Shown: piece after piece, positions 33,824 through 45,324 of the stretch
Numbering within the stretch: position 1 is the stretch's first letter
Layout: the number at the start of each line of letters is the position of its first letter
Origin: Desulfamplus sp.
GTDB taxonomy: Bacteria; Desulfobacterota; Desulfobacteria; Desulfobacterales; Desulfobacteraceae
Direction: 5' to 3'
Assembly (NCBI GenBank): GCA_015231615.1
Contig: JADGBE010000024.1
Coordinates: forward strand, 1 to 49,168
Length of the DNA: 49,168 nt
Translations under genes and position numbers: made by a program
Notes under the pieces: model-generated
What the model was told of the DNA's origin: nothing
The model's database searches: none
The model's input: only the letters and a program-made list of their open reading frames with translations

Positions 33824-33856
33824 AGATTTGACAACTTTTTAAAAGTTGTCAAATCT
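33824..33856 (+). terminator. hairpin between hslU and argB
   Basis: AGATTTGACAACTTTT and AAAAGTTGTCAAATCT form an almost perfect palindrome followed by TTAAG on the plus strand. It would separate hslVU from argB-ligA at least partly. The stem shares GATTTGACAACTT with the terminator at 28122-28162. Confidence 0.75.
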
Positions 33857-33880
33857 TTAAGAATTTAAGGACAAAAAATT

Positions 33881-34759
33881 ATGAATGTAGCAAATATATT
33901 AATTGAGGCTCTCCCTTATATACGTAAGTTTGCGGGCAAGACCATTGTTGTAAAATATGGCGGTCATGCAATGGTTTACGATAACCTTAAAGAGGATTTT
34001 GCAAGCGACATAACACTTTTAAAGTATGTTGGTCTAAACCCTGTAGTTGTGCATGGAGGAGGACCTCAAATTAACAAAGTGCTTAGTGCAATGAACATCA
34101 CGCCAAGTTTTGTTAGAGGAATGAGATACACTGACGGCGAAACAATGGACGTTGTTGAGATGGTTCTTGGCGGTAAAGTTAATAAAGAGATTGTTGCAAG
34201 AATCAACCAAAAAGGTGGGAAAACAGTTGGTCTTACAGGAAAAGATGCAAATCTCATCATTGCAGAAAAGATGACCATATATCAGGAAAGTGAAGGAGAT
34301 AATCCACCAGAAATTATTGATCCAGGTATGGTTGGCAAAGTTTTAAAAATTAACCCTGAAATTATCCACACTCTTACAGATAAAGGCTTTATTCCAGTAA
34401 TTGCACCAGTTGGAGTTGGTGAACATGGCGAAACCTATAACATTAATGCTGATCTTGTGGCATCAAAGATCGCATCAGCTCTTAATGCCGAGCGTCTGAT
34501 TCTTATGACTGATGTTGATGGGCTTCTTGATTCAAATTCCAATCTTATCTCGTCTGTAAATGAAAAGACTATAAAAAGAATGATCAAAAGTGGTGAGATA
34601 AAAGGAGGCATGATTCCTAAAATGGAGTGTGCTTTGGAAGTTTTGCACAATGGAGTTTCAAAGTCTCATATTATTAACGGCACAAGACCACATGCCCTGC
34701 TTTTAGAGCTTTTTACAGACTCAGGTATTGGAACGCAGGTTACTTGTTCCTCTAAGTAA
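33881..34759 (+). CDS. argB: acetylglutamate kinase
   Basis: ArgB phosphorylates N-acetylglutamate in the second step of arginine synthesis. The 292 residues show the amino-acid-kinase fold: [13 protein letters not shown] (about 19-31), [13 protein letters not shown] (57-69), [25 protein letters not shown] split over 100-125, and the C-terminal [14 protein letters not shown]. Length and motifs are typical. It is the first gene of an argB-ligA-permease run and is preceded by a terminator-like hairpin. Confidence 0.96.
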   Translation: MNVANILIEALPYIRKFAGKTIVVKYGGHAMVYDNLKEDFASDITLLKYVGLNPVVVHGGGPQINKVLSAMNITPSFVRGMRYTDGETMDVVEMVLGGKVNKEIVARINQKGGKTVGLTGKDANLIIAEKMTIYQESEGDNPPEIIDPGMVGKVLKINPEIIHTLTDKGFIPVIAPVGVGEHGETYNINADLVASKIASALNAERLILMTDVDGLLDSNSNLISSVNEKTIKRMIKSGEIKGGMIPKMECALEVLHNGVSKSHIINGTRPHALLLELFTDSGIGTQVTCSSK

Positions 34760-34799
34760 TTTAAGTGTTGCATTATGTGTTAGGGCGTCATGAAATTAA

Positions 34800-36923
<2,124 letters not shown>

Positions 36924-36959
36924 CCGTGCGAAGTATATAAAGAGTGAGAAATTGATATA

Positions 36960-38720
36960 ATGCAAGATATAATTACACTTCTAACACCCCGTTTTCGTTC
37001 AATATATAATCAAGGGCGTATCTCATCAGGTAAAGGTGGGATTTATAAATATCTTTTAATCTTAACACTTGGAATAATATTTTGGGTGGGTTCTTTATAT
37101 ATATCGTTGCGGGTGCTTCGATATTTTAGTCAGATTGAGGAGATGGGCGATATTCTTGCTTTTAAGCTCCTTTCAATGGTTATTATAACCATATTTTCAC
37201 TTCTAATTTTCAGCAATATTTTAAATGCCTTGTCAAAACTCTATCTTGCAAAAGATTTAAAACTTGTCCACTCCATGCCTGTTGATAGCTATAGAATTTT
37301 TCTTGCTCGATGGATTGAAACCACACTTGATAGCTCATGGATGGTGATTCTTTATACTTTACCTGTTTTTGTTGCATACGGCTGGATTTATTCGCCCGGA
37401 ATATTTTTTTATTTTGTAATCATAATTTCACTTACGTTGCTTGCAATTGGTGCATCAGCAGTTGCCTCTATGCTTGTAATGGCGGCTGTAGTGATTGTGC
37501 CAGCAAGCCGCATCCGCACAATTTTTATATTTCTTGGTCTATCTCTATTTATACTTCTCTATATTGCATTTAGAATTTTAAGACCTGAGCGACTTGTTGA
37601 TCCTGAAGTTTTTTCAGCTACACTTTTCTATTTTAAATCTATGAACACACCATCTTCTCCATTTTTGCCAAGCACATGGTGTTATGACGCTATTACAGCA
37701 GCTCTAAAAAGCGAAATTTTACTTAGCTCTTTCCATATATTTATAGCTTTTAGCTTTGTGTTGTTTATTGGATTTCTAATGGTATTGATGGCAGATATTG
37801 TCTATTTTAGTGGAGTCTCAAAGGCACAGACATCTGCTGCCCGTCTTTTTGGAGGAATCAAACTTTGGGGTGGTCTATCAAAAGGCTATAAATTATTAAG
37901 AATAGATAAGCTCTTAAAATTGTTAAGAATAGAATATTTCTTTAAAAAGTTCGTATCTGGGGCTATGCGTGCCCTTTTTATAAAAGAGATTAAAACTTTT
38001 TTTAGAGATCAAACGCAATGGTCTCAGCTTTTTCTAATTGGTGCGTTAGTCTGCATCTATATCTATAATTTCAAGGTATTACCATTAGAGAAATCGCCAA
38101 TTCAGACCATCTACCTTCAAAACATGCTCGCATTTCTCAATATGGGGCTTGCATTTTTTGTCCTTACCGCAATTACAGGCAGATTTGCATTTCCAGCAAT
38201 TAGCATGGAGGGCGAGTCGATATGGATTATCCGTTCAAGTCCAATTGAGCTTAAATCTTTTATCTGGATAAAATATCTTATCTATTTAATTCCTCTGGCC
38301 ATTCTTACATTTATTTTGATTATTGGCACAAATATTTTGCTCAAAGTTGTGCCATTTATGATGGTTCTATCTTGCATAAACACCTTTTTCATTGTTCCGG
38401 GTGTTCTATCTCTTGGAATTGGGCTTGGTGCAGCGTTCCCATCTTTTAAGTCAGAAAACCCAAGTCAGACAGTTACAAGCTACGGAGGATTGTTATTTAT
38501 GATTTTCAGTGCTTTATTTATTGGAACTGTAATTGTTCTTCAGGCTGGACCAGTATATATGATTTTGTCATCTCAGTTTAAATCCAAGCCATTAGCTTTT
38601 TCTGATATGGCTTGGATTTGTCTCTCATTTTTAGCAGCTTTGATTATCTCTATTTTAATGACATTTCTCCCAATGAAGTTTGGCGAAAAACGTCTTAAAA
38701 AGATTTTGTTTGATATGTGA
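36960..38720 (+). CDS. large ABC-2-type permease-like membrane protein
   Basis: The 586-residue protein has about 11-12 membrane helices in two halves joined by an amphipathic, charged stretch (about 295-345). The first half contains LYLAKDLKLVHSMPVDSYRI and the second IKEIKTFFRDQTQWSQLFLI, segments seen in ABC-2-type exporter permeases in which each half carries such a cytoplasmic helix. ABC-2 permeases normally need a separate ATPase; none is next to it here, so the partner lies elsewhere. It sits 36 bases after ligA. The substrate is unknown. Confidence 0.7.
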   Translation: MQDIITLLTPRFRSIYNQGRISSGKGGIYKYLLILTLGIIFWVGSLYISLRVLRYFSQIEEMGDILAFKLLSMVIITIFSLLIFSNILNALSKLYLAKDLKLVHSMPVDSYRIFLARWIETTLDSSWMVILYTLPVFVAYGWIYSPGIFFYFVIIISLTLLAIGASAVASMLVMAAVVIVPASRIRTIFIFLGLSLFILLYIAFRILRPERLVDPEVFSATLFYFKSMNTPSSPFLPSTWCYDAITAALKSEILLSSFHIFIAFSFVLFIGFLMVLMADIVYFSGVSKAQTSAARLFGGIKLWGGLSKGYKLLRIDKLLKLLRIEYFFKKFVSGAMRALFIKEIKTFFRDQTQWSQLFLIGALVCIYIYNFKVLPLEKSPIQTIYLQNMLAFLNMGLAFFVLTAITGRFAFPAISMEGESIWIIRSSPIELKSFIWIKYLIYLIPLAILTFILIIGTNILLKVVPFMMVLSCINTFFIVPGVLSLGIGLGAAFPSFKSENPSQTVTSYGGLLFMIFSALFIGTVIVLQAGPVYMILSSQFKSKPLAFSDMAWICLSFLAALIISILMTFLPMKFGEKRLKKILFDM

Positions 38721-38731
38721 TTTGCTATTTC

Positions 38732-38760
38732 AAGCCCTGAAAACTATTTCAGAGCTTTTA
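38732..38760 (+). terminator. terminator after the permease gene
   Basis: AAGCCCTGAAA (38732-38742) pairs with TTTCAGAGCTT (38747-38757) with one mismatch and a four-base loop, followed by TTATATTT. Confidence 0.7.
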
Positions 38761-38836
38761 TATTTGATAATTAACTTTTTAACTCTTCGATTTGACCAAA
38801 AAATTGGGAGCTTCGGAGTTTTTATGGCAAACATGG

Positions 38837-40975
38837 TTAAAAGAAAATGCTAATACAAACATAAATACTCAAAATTATTGGAATGGCAACAAATTGAAAC
38901 CTTCTATTTACTTTAACGGCGGTCTCATTTTCTTTTTTCTGGATATATATAGTAGATGTAACGTTAATTGCAATAATTAATAAAATAAAAAAATAGGTAG
39001 TTATGAAGTAATAATCAACCTTCATTAAATATCCAACCTTGGGTAAGGTATTTTTTTGTGCCATGTGGTATAGTAAAATGCTTAACAGTGATGTCATTGA
39101 CAAATTGGAGCGTAAGACAAATTGTTCAACTGGTATTTTAGTTATCAGCACAGCTATTATCAAAATAATGGCAAGAGGGATAAATAGATTAACAATATAG
39201 GGAAAAATTATCCTTTTAAGCGTAATACTAACTGTTAATGTTGAAAAATAAATTTTACTTTTATACCCTTTTCCCATCCTATAATCAGGATCACCAAAAG
39301 TAGAGTCAAATCTATGCAGACCTGAGTTAAAATTTTTATCAATGTATGTCCACTCTTGAGGATAAATCTCCTTAACAGGATTATTAGTCATGTGTCTTGC
39401 ATCAGGCACTATCATAATATGAGAGCTGTTTTTTGATTTATGTCCAATGGTAATGGGCAGAGATTGGGTATCAAACGGGAATTTTGAAAGGTCATAAGGA
39501 TTTACATAACTTCCCTTATAACGCGTACATTTGTATTTAACTGGTCTTTTAATATCCTCTTTTATCAGGATAGATGTTCCAGAAAAAGCATTAAGAATAT
39601 CAACCTGGGAAATATCAATTTTATCAGACATCCACTTGAACCACAGGTAAAACTCAATATCAAAGTTCATTTTCTGTGTATTGACATCATTGACCCTAAA
39701 AAAATCGACTCCAACAAAAATAACGTCAACCCAATGATATAATTGCCCATCTACTTCGATAAGATACCCTTTTTCTAATCGCATATCTTTTTGTTTAAAT
39801 ACATAAGGCTCTCGTGGTTTAAGAAGTTGAATGTAAGCCACTTTAAAACGTCCATCTTTTATTTCGCTAATAAATACATCCCGATCCATCATTCTACTTT
39901 TATTAAAGAAAATATTGCCAGTTATACCCGGAACCGCACTTTTCCAAGTTAGAGAGGCAATAAAATCCTTTATCTTTTCTCTATCTTCACCGTTTTCTTT
40001 TATAGCATTTGCAAGGAGCAAAACTGCATCATAGCACATTGGGGCTGTAATATTTGGCTCTTCTTTATACGATTCCTTAAAGTCTTTAGCAAACTTAAAA
40101 GCACGATAATTCCCTATTTCCCATAAAAAAGGACTTGTTACATAGACATCTCGTGTCATCTCCTCATCAATCAGCTCTTCATCAAGAAAATTATTGGTTG
40201 ACCATGGATTTGGACCTATAACTGTAGCCTCTATTTCATGCTGTCGAACCTGTTTAACCAGTTTAATTCCTGAACCTGAATGGGAAAAAATAACAACTGC
40301 CCCAATATTTTTATTAGCCTCTTTATCTGGCAAATTAGAAGCTATAAACTCATTTCCAAACTTTTTTACATGGTCATATTCCAGTTGTTTAAAAATAGTC
40401 AATCCAAGTTTGTTGGCTTTATTTATAAAAGATTCTGCTAAACTCAATCCAAACGCATTATTATTATTAATAACAAGCACATTATTTTTTTTGAAAATCT
40501 CTTTAATATAAACAGCCATATATTCAGCCTGTTCTTGATTAGAGTAGTTTATGCTAAATACGTATGGGCTACTCTCACCCACCTTAGGATCGCTTGCATA
40601 AACACAGATTGTTGGAATTTTGGCCTGATCATATATCTTTGTTGCCCCAATGGCTGTTGAAGAGTAGTAGTGACCTATAATGCTAATTAAATTTGGCTCC
40701 TGAACAAGCTCTTTGGCTACTTTTTGAGCTTCATCAGCATCGTTCTTATCATCTTTAATAATAAGCTCGAAATTGATACCTTGTTCTTTTTTAACCTGAT
40801 TTACAGAAAGTTTTATCGCATTTAGCAGATTCTGCCCTGTGTTGGCTTTATCTCCTGAAAGTGGTAAAACAACACCTATTTTATAGGTCTTGGCAATAAC
40901 AGGGTTAACCATAAAAATGCAGATGCTCATAAGAGGAAGAATGGCTGCTACAATGCTCTTTATTATCATTATCAT
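38837..40975 (-). CDS. type I periplasmic binding protein fused to a pentameric ligand-gated ion channel
   Basis: The 712-residue protein has three parts. A signal peptide (1-28) leads into a LivJ-type amino-acid binding domain (about 30-385; YKIGVVLPLSGDKANTGQNL, LISIIGHYYSSTAIGATKIY). From about 405 follows a pentameric ligand-gated channel: a beta-sandwich extracellular domain (HWVDVIFVGVDFFRVND, EFYLWFKW) with the Pro-loop KFPFDTQSLP (498-507) in place of a Cys-loop. Four membrane helices end the protein: M1 588-611 (FPYIVNLFIPLAIILIIAVL), M2 619-639 (LRSNLSMTSLLSILLYHMAQ), the M2-M3 loop NTLPKVG, M3 655-677 and M4 692-711. The chain is continuous without frameshift. The binding domain would sit above the channel in the periplasm and could gate it. 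It is a single-gene unit convergent with the permease gene. Confidence 0.88.
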   Translation of the reverse strand: MIMIIKSIVAAILPLMSICIFMVNPVIAKTYKIGVVLPLSGDKANTGQNLLNAIKLSVNQVKKEQGINFELIIKDDKNDADEAQKVAKELVQEPNLISIIGHYYSSTAIGATKIYDQAKIPTICVYASDPKVGESSPYVFSINYSNQEQAEYMAVYIKEIFKKNNVLVINNNNAFGLSLAESFINKANKLGLTIFKQLEYDHVKKFGNEFIASNLPDKEANKNIGAVVIFSHSGSGIKLVKQVRQHEIEATVIGPNPWSTNNFLDEELIDEEMTRDVYVTSPFLWEIGNYRAFKFAKDFKESYKEEPNITAPMCYDAVLLLANAIKENGEDREKIKDFIASLTWKSAVPGITGNIFFNKSRMMDRDVFISEIKDGRFKVAYIQLLKPREPYVFKQKDMRLEKGYLIEVDGQLYHWVDVIFVGVDFFRVNDVNTQKMNFDIEFYLWFKWMSDKIDISQVDILNAFSGTSILIKEDIKRPVKYKCTRYKGSYVNPYDLSKFPFDTQSLPITIGHKSKNSSHIMIVPDARHMTNNPVKEIYPQEWTYIDKNFNSGLHRFDSTFGDPDYRMGKGYKSKIYFSTLTVSITLKRIIFPYIVNLFIPLAIILIIAVLITKIPVEQFVLRSNLSMTSLLSILLYHMAQKNTLPKVGYLMKVDYYFITTYFFILLIIAINVTSTIYIQKKENETAVKVNRRFQFVAIPIILSIYVCISIFF

Positions 40976-41086
40976 ATACCACCAAAATTAGATATTAGAT
41001 ACTATTATTCATTTGTTTATATGGTCAGATAGTGGTATTAAAGAGCTATCTGACCAGTATTTTAGTTTATGGTAAATTTTATTTAC

Positions 41087-43036
41087 TCAAATCTTTAATT
41101 CCTCAATATTTGCAAAAAAGTCAAGAGCCTCTGGATTTTTCAAAGCATCTTTATTTTTAACCTCTTTTCCATGAATCATGTTTTTGACGGCAAGCTCAAC
41201 TTTTTTCATATTTAAAGTGTATGGAATATCAGGCACTTGAATTATTTTTGCTGGAACATGACGGGGGGAGGCATTTTTACGAATATCATTTCTTATTTTG
41301 TCTCTAATTTCATCGTTTAATTCAAATCCCGAAGCCATAGTAACAAACAAGATAACTCTAATGTCATTATTCCACTCTTGCCCAACAACAACGCTGTCAG
41401 AAATTTCCTCCATCTGCTCCATTCTGCGATAAATTTCGGCAGTGCCAATTCTAACTCCTCCGGGATTTAGTGTAGCATCAGAGCGACCATACATAATAAC
41501 TCCCCCACGCTCTGTAACTTCAATAAAGTCGCCGTGTGTCCAGATTTTGGGATAACGGTCAAAATAGGCTGAATGATACCGTGTGTAATCTTCATCATTC
41601 CAAAAATAGATAGGCATTGATGGAAATGGTGCTGTGCAGACAAGCTCTCCTTGCTGTCCAACCACTGGTCTTGCATCTTCATTATATGCAAAAACTTTCA
41701 TTGCAAGCCCTCTACACTGCAACTCACCTGAATAGACAGGTCCAATTGGATTTCCAAGTGCGAAGCAGCCGTTAAGATCAGAGCCACCAGAGATTGAGGC
41801 AAGCTGTAAGTCAGATTTAACCTCATCATAAATAAAATCAAAATCCTCTTTTGACAAAGGCGAACCAGTAGATAAAAGAGCTTTAAGAGAGGTAAGATCA
41901 AATTGCTGTTTGGGTTTTACCCCAGCATTTTTAAGTGCCGCAATATAGCCAGCACTTGTGCCAAATACTGTTATCTTTTCATCCTGTGCCATCTGCCACA
42001 AAGCATCTGGGGCAGGGTGAAATGGATTGCCGTCAAACAAAACTAATGTTGCCCCGACAGAGAGCGAGGTTACAAGCCAGTTCCACATCATCCAACCACA
42101 GGTTGTATAATAAAAAATAGTATCCCCTTCTTTTAAATCTGTATGGAGCATAAGTTCTTTTATCTGGTGCATAAGAACTCCGCCAGCACTTTGAACCATA
42201 CATTTAGGAAGTCCTGTAGTGCCTGACGAATACATGATATAAAGTGGGTGATCAAATGGAAGCTGTGCAAACTCAATCTCATTGGCACGGGACTCTTTAA
42301 ATTTATCAAGCAAAACAGCATTTGGAATTGATTTGATATATGGGTCTTCTTTTGTGTAAGGAATCACAACTACTTTTTCAATTGACGGAAGCTCTTTTAT
42401 AATGCCAGCTATTTTTTCAAGACTGTCCATTGATTTCCCTTTGAAAAAATAACCATCAGCAGTAAACAATATTCTTGGCTTTGTCTGACCAAATCTGTCA
42501 AGAACCCCTTTTATTCCAAAATCTGGGGAGCATGATGACCAAACAGCCCCTATACTTGTAGCTGCAAGCATTGCAATAATTGATTCCGGCATATTCGGCA
42601 CAAATCCAACAACTCTGTCTCCCGGCTTTATGCCGTGTTTTCTTAATGCTTGGGCAACTCTTGAAACTTCATCGTAAAGCTGATTATAGGTCAGAGTTCT
42701 TCTAATTTGATCTTCGCCTCTGAAAACAAGGGCAATATTATCATTTCTAAATCTTAATAGATTTTCAGCAAAATTAAGCCTTGCCCCTTCAAACCACTTT
42801 GCCCCGGGCATTTTGCATGGATCATCAATTGCACGATCAAATTTTTTAGATGAACGAATTTGAGCAAAATCCCACATTAATTCCCAAAATTTTTCAAGAT
42901 TATCAATAGACCACTGATAAAGGGCATCATAATCAGAAAAATTTTTTTCATACTTTTCATTTACTGTCCGCATGAACCGATACATATTGGTCTGTTTAAT
43001 TCTATCTTCTGATGGCTTCCACAAACATTTTGCCAT
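41087..43036 (-). CDS. acsA: acetoacetyl-CoA synthetase
   Basis: The 649-residue enzyme of the acyl-adenylate-forming family matches acetoacetate-CoA ligase: MAKCLWKPSEDRIKQTNMYR at the N-terminus, GARLNFAENLLRFRN, the phosphate loop YIMYSSGTTGLPKCMVQ and the C-terminal GRSDATLNPGGVRIGTAEIY. It activates acetoacetate with ATP and CoA, so the cell could use ketone bodies or acetone-derived acetoacetate. The symbol acsA is used for several related synthetases (aacS is also used). The start at 43036 is chosen because AAGGAGGT lies just upstream; an ATG 42 bases earlier lacks support. A regulator gene of the XRE-cupin type lies directly upstream. Confidence 0.9.
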   Translation of the reverse strand: MAKCLWKPSEDRIKQTNMYRFMRTVNEKYEKNFSDYDALYQWSIDNLEKFWELMWDFAQIRSSKKFDRAIDDPCKMPGAKWFEGARLNFAENLLRFRNDNIALVFRGEDQIRRTLTYNQLYDEVSRVAQALRKHGIKPGDRVVGFVPNMPESIIAMLAATSIGAVWSSCSPDFGIKGVLDRFGQTKPRILFTADGYFFKGKSMDSLEKIAGIIKELPSIEKVVVIPYTKEDPYIKSIPNAVLLDKFKESRANEIEFAQLPFDHPLYIMYSSGTTGLPKCMVQSAGGVLMHQIKELMLHTDLKEGDTIFYYTTCGWMMWNWLVTSLSVGATLVLFDGNPFHPAPDALWQMAQDEKITVFGTSAGYIAALKNAGVKPKQQFDLTSLKALLSTGSPLSKEDFDFIYDEVKSDLQLASISGGSDLNGCFALGNPIGPVYSGELQCRGLAMKVFAYNEDARPVVGQQGELVCTAPFPSMPIYFWNDEDYTRYHSAYFDRYPKIWTHGDFIEVTERGGVIMYGRSDATLNPGGVRIGTAEIYRRMEQMEEISDSVVVGQEWNNDIRVILFVTMASGFELNDEIRDKIRNDIRKNASPRHVPAKIIQVPDIPYTLNMKKVELAVKNMIHGKEVKNKDALKNPEALDFFANIEELKI

Positions 43037-43113
43037 GACTTTACCTCCTTGTAATTGCATTAGATTATCTTCCACCAACCTCTGATAAATAAGGAAATAG
43101 TTGCAGGGTCAAA

Positions 43114-43749
43114 TTATTGATAAAGAACTGCCAAAATAGTTGCCTTTCCCTCTTTTGCCTTTATCAAATGTGGTGTTGTGGATAGATAATATATGCTATC
43201 ACCAGGGTTTAAATCATAGTTTTCATCAGAAATCCGTAACTCTGCAACTCCATCTAAAACATAAATAAACTCTTCGCCATCATGAACAGAGACCTCTTTC
43301 ATAGGATTCTCTTCTAATTGCACAATAAGTGCTTCCATGTGTCGCCCTTTAACTTCTGGTGCAAGGCTCATGTATGAATAGAGATTCTGTTCCCCTTTTT
43401 TTGATGTTGAGCGAGATATTGCTTTTCTCTCATTTTTTCTTGTAATTGAGTAAAGTTGAGAGCCAACCCCTGATACTAAACGTCCTAAAGCACTGTCTAA
43501 TGCTCTTGAAAGTCTCATCACTGTGCCAAGCTGAGGTTTTATTACACCATTTTCAATATCTTCAAGCCTCTCTTTTTCAAACCCTGTCATATTGGCAAGC
43601 TCTTCAATAGAGATTCCTTTTTTCTCTCTTAACTCTTTAATTCTTATGCCAACATCGTCAACATCGCTTGTCTCTCCATTCTCAATTTTTCCTGTCAAAT
43701 CTTCAAAATAATCAACATTGATGTGTGGTGTATTTTCGTCTTTTTGCAT
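43114..43749 (-). CDS. XRE-family regulator with C-terminal cupin domain
   Basis: The 211-residue protein has a helix-turn-helix domain (about 32-86; IKELREKKGISIEELANMTG, EKERLEDIENGVIKPQLGTV) and a cupin domain (about 120-210; VHDGEEFIYVLDGVAELRIS, LNPGDSIYYLSTTPHLIKAK). In this family the cupin senses a small metabolite and changes DNA binding. It lies 77 bases upstream of the acetoacetyl-CoA synthetase start on the same strand, so it very probably controls that gene, and perhaps itself. AAGGAGAGA is its ribosome-binding site. Confidence 0.92.
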   Translation of the reverse strand: MQKDENTPHINVDYFEDLTGKIENGETSDVDDVGIRIKELREKKGISIEELANMTGFEKERLEDIENGVIKPQLGTVMRLSRALDSALGRLVSGVGSQLYSITRKNERKAISRSTSKKGEQNLYSYMSLAPEVKGRHMEALIVQLEENPMKEVSVHDGEEFIYVLDGVAELRISDENYDLNPGDSIYYLSTTPHLIKAKEGKATILAVLYQ

Positions 43750-43829
43750 TAATCTCTCCTTAAATATAAATATGGTTAGTTAAGTTGGTAACAGTAGAAG
43801 CACTATTAAAAGTAGAATCTCTTTTTTGT

Positions 43830-44663
43830 TTATTTCTTTGCTATCACAAGCATCTCATAATCTTCAGTTGAGAGCTTATCGCTCCTGCTAAAAGCTCCAA
43901 GTTTAGCTCCAAAAATATCAATAGTTTTGAAATCCAAACTTTTAAGGAGCCATGTTATTTCAGAAGGAACATAATATCTTTCGTTGCATTGTAGTTCTCT
44001 TTGGTTTTCAGAATCATCTTTAATATAAATAGTGTTTTTATCTCGAAAGGTCATAAGGTCAAATGAGTGGTTGCCGTAAGTGGCATTGTCATCTTTTGCC
44101 TGTGAACTTAAGAAATCTTTGACAGAGTGAAATAGCGGAAACAGCCCATTTAGAGTCGTAAAAATAAATTTTCCGCCTGATTTTAAAGCATTAGCAGCAC
44201 TCTTAAGAATCAAGAAGTTCATCTCATCAGTTTCCATCAATGGAAAACCGCCTTCACAGATCATTATGGCTAAATCAAACTCATTTATAAAGTGAGGCTC
44301 TCTTGCATCTCTCTGCTCAAATAAAACTCTAAGACTCTGACAAGAACTTTGGCTCTTGCAATAGCTTAAGTTCTTATTTTGAGGTTGTTTTTGCCTTAAC
44401 TCAATCTCAAGGTGTGATGCCTTTTCTCTTGCCTTTTGCAAAAGAGATTCTGACAAATCAATACCAACAACCTCATATCCTCTTTTAGCCATCTCAATTG
44501 AGTGCCTTCCAGTTCCGCAGCCAATATCCAGTATTCTGATTTGCCTGTTTTTATCAATTTCCTGTTCAATAAAATCACACTCTCCGATTGTTCCTTGAGT
44601 AAATACCTCTCTGTCATATTGAACTGCGTAATTTTCAAATAACTCTTCGTACCACTGTTTCAT
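43830..44663 (-). CDS. class I SAM-dependent methyltransferase
   Basis: The 277-residue protein has the class I core: RILDIGCGTGRHSIEMAKRG (motif I, about 38-57), then VVGIDLSESLLQKAREKA, and FDLAIMICEGGFPLMETDE later. The substrate is unknown; the N-terminal WYEELFENYAVQYDREVFTQ is shared by many uncharacterised bacterial methyltransferases. An unusual stretch of about 22 residues (KQPQNKNLSYCKSQSSCQSL) lies between the second and third strands and is encoded by an inverted repeat (44342-44375). It looks like an inserted element kept in frame. The gene lies between the XRE-cupin regulator and the LysE exporter, all on the minus strand. Confidence 0.85.
   Translation of the reverse strand: MKQWYEELFENYAVQYDREVFTQGTIGECDFIEQEIDKNRQIRILDIGCGTGRHSIEMAKRGYEVVGIDLSESLLQKAREKASHLEIELRQKQPQNKNLSYCKSQSSCQSLRVLFEQRDAREPHFINEFDLAIMICEGGFPLMETDEMNFLILKSAANALKSGGKFIFTTLNGLFPLFHSVKDFLSSQAKDDNATYGNHSFDLMTFRDKNTIYIKDDSENQRELQCNERYYVPSEITWLLKSLDFKTIDIFGAKLGAFSRSDKLSTEDYEMLVIAKK
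44342..44375. repeat. hairpin element in frame inside the methyltransferase gene
   Basis: AAGAACTT-TG-GCT-CTTGCAAT-AGC-TT-AAGTTCTT forms a hairpin with two stems. It encodes part of an extra loop (NLSYCKSQSSCQ) not expected in this methyltransferase fold, so it may be a third type of coding-sequence-invading palindrome. Confidence 0.5.
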
Positions 44664-44705
44664 CTTTAATAATATCCTTAAATTTTTGATATTTTAACCG
44701 TTATA

Positions 44706-45323
44706 TTAAAACGCACTCACAAGAGCAAACAGTCCAAAAGTTGTAATTATGAAACCTGAAATTCTGTTGACCCAATGCAATCCATAACGATTAAATCTCT
44801 CTCTAAACAAGCCAACACCAATAGATAGAATAAGCCACCAAGCAGTAGAGCCAATAAAAACCCCAGAGATTAAAATTGTTGCTGATATATAGTTTGCCTC
44901 TCTATTTGCCAAACCTAAACCAGCAAATATTGCAGCAAAGGATATTATAGTCATTGGGTTGGTTAAAGTTAGAAAAAATGTCGAAGCATAAGCACCAACA
45001 AGACCTTTATTGTTTTTTACTAATGCCGAGTGTTCAGAAGGTTTTGCCCATAAAGTTTTAACTCCTAAGTAGCATAAGAATATGCCTCCAATAAGGCGTA
45101 ACCACATCTGCTGGCTAACAAGAAAATTTGATATAAACGTTAGACCAAATCCAGCGACAGCCCCATAAATTGCATCAGCACTGGCTGCCCCAAGACCAGA
45201 AATAAGACCATAGGCTCGACCGTCAGCTAATGTGCGGCGTATGCACAACACCCCAATAGGTCCAACTGGTGCTGCAATCGAAAAGCCGATTATTATGCCT
45301 CTTAATAAAAATGGTATATCCAT
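44706..45323 (-). CDS. LysE/RhtB-family amino-acid exporter
   Basis: The 205-residue inner-membrane protein has about six membrane helices and the family hallmark GFSIAAPVGPIGVLCIRRTL (about 13-32), later TLTNPMTIISFAAIFAGLGL. LysE-family proteins export amino acids or related compounds; the substrate cannot be told. Its ATG lies one base after the stop of the upstream ICMT-like gene, so translation is coupled. Confidence 0.92.
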   Translation of the reverse strand: MDIPFLLRGIIIGFSIAAPVGPIGVLCIRRTLADGRAYGLISGLGAASADAIYGAVAGFGLTFISNFLVSQQMWLRLIGGIFLCYLGVKTLWAKPSEHSALVKNNKGLVGAYASTFFLTLTNPMTIISFAAIFAGLGLANREANYISATILISGVFIGSTAWWLILSIGVGLFRERFNRYGLHWVNRISGFIITTFGLFALVSAF

Positions 45324-45324
45324 A

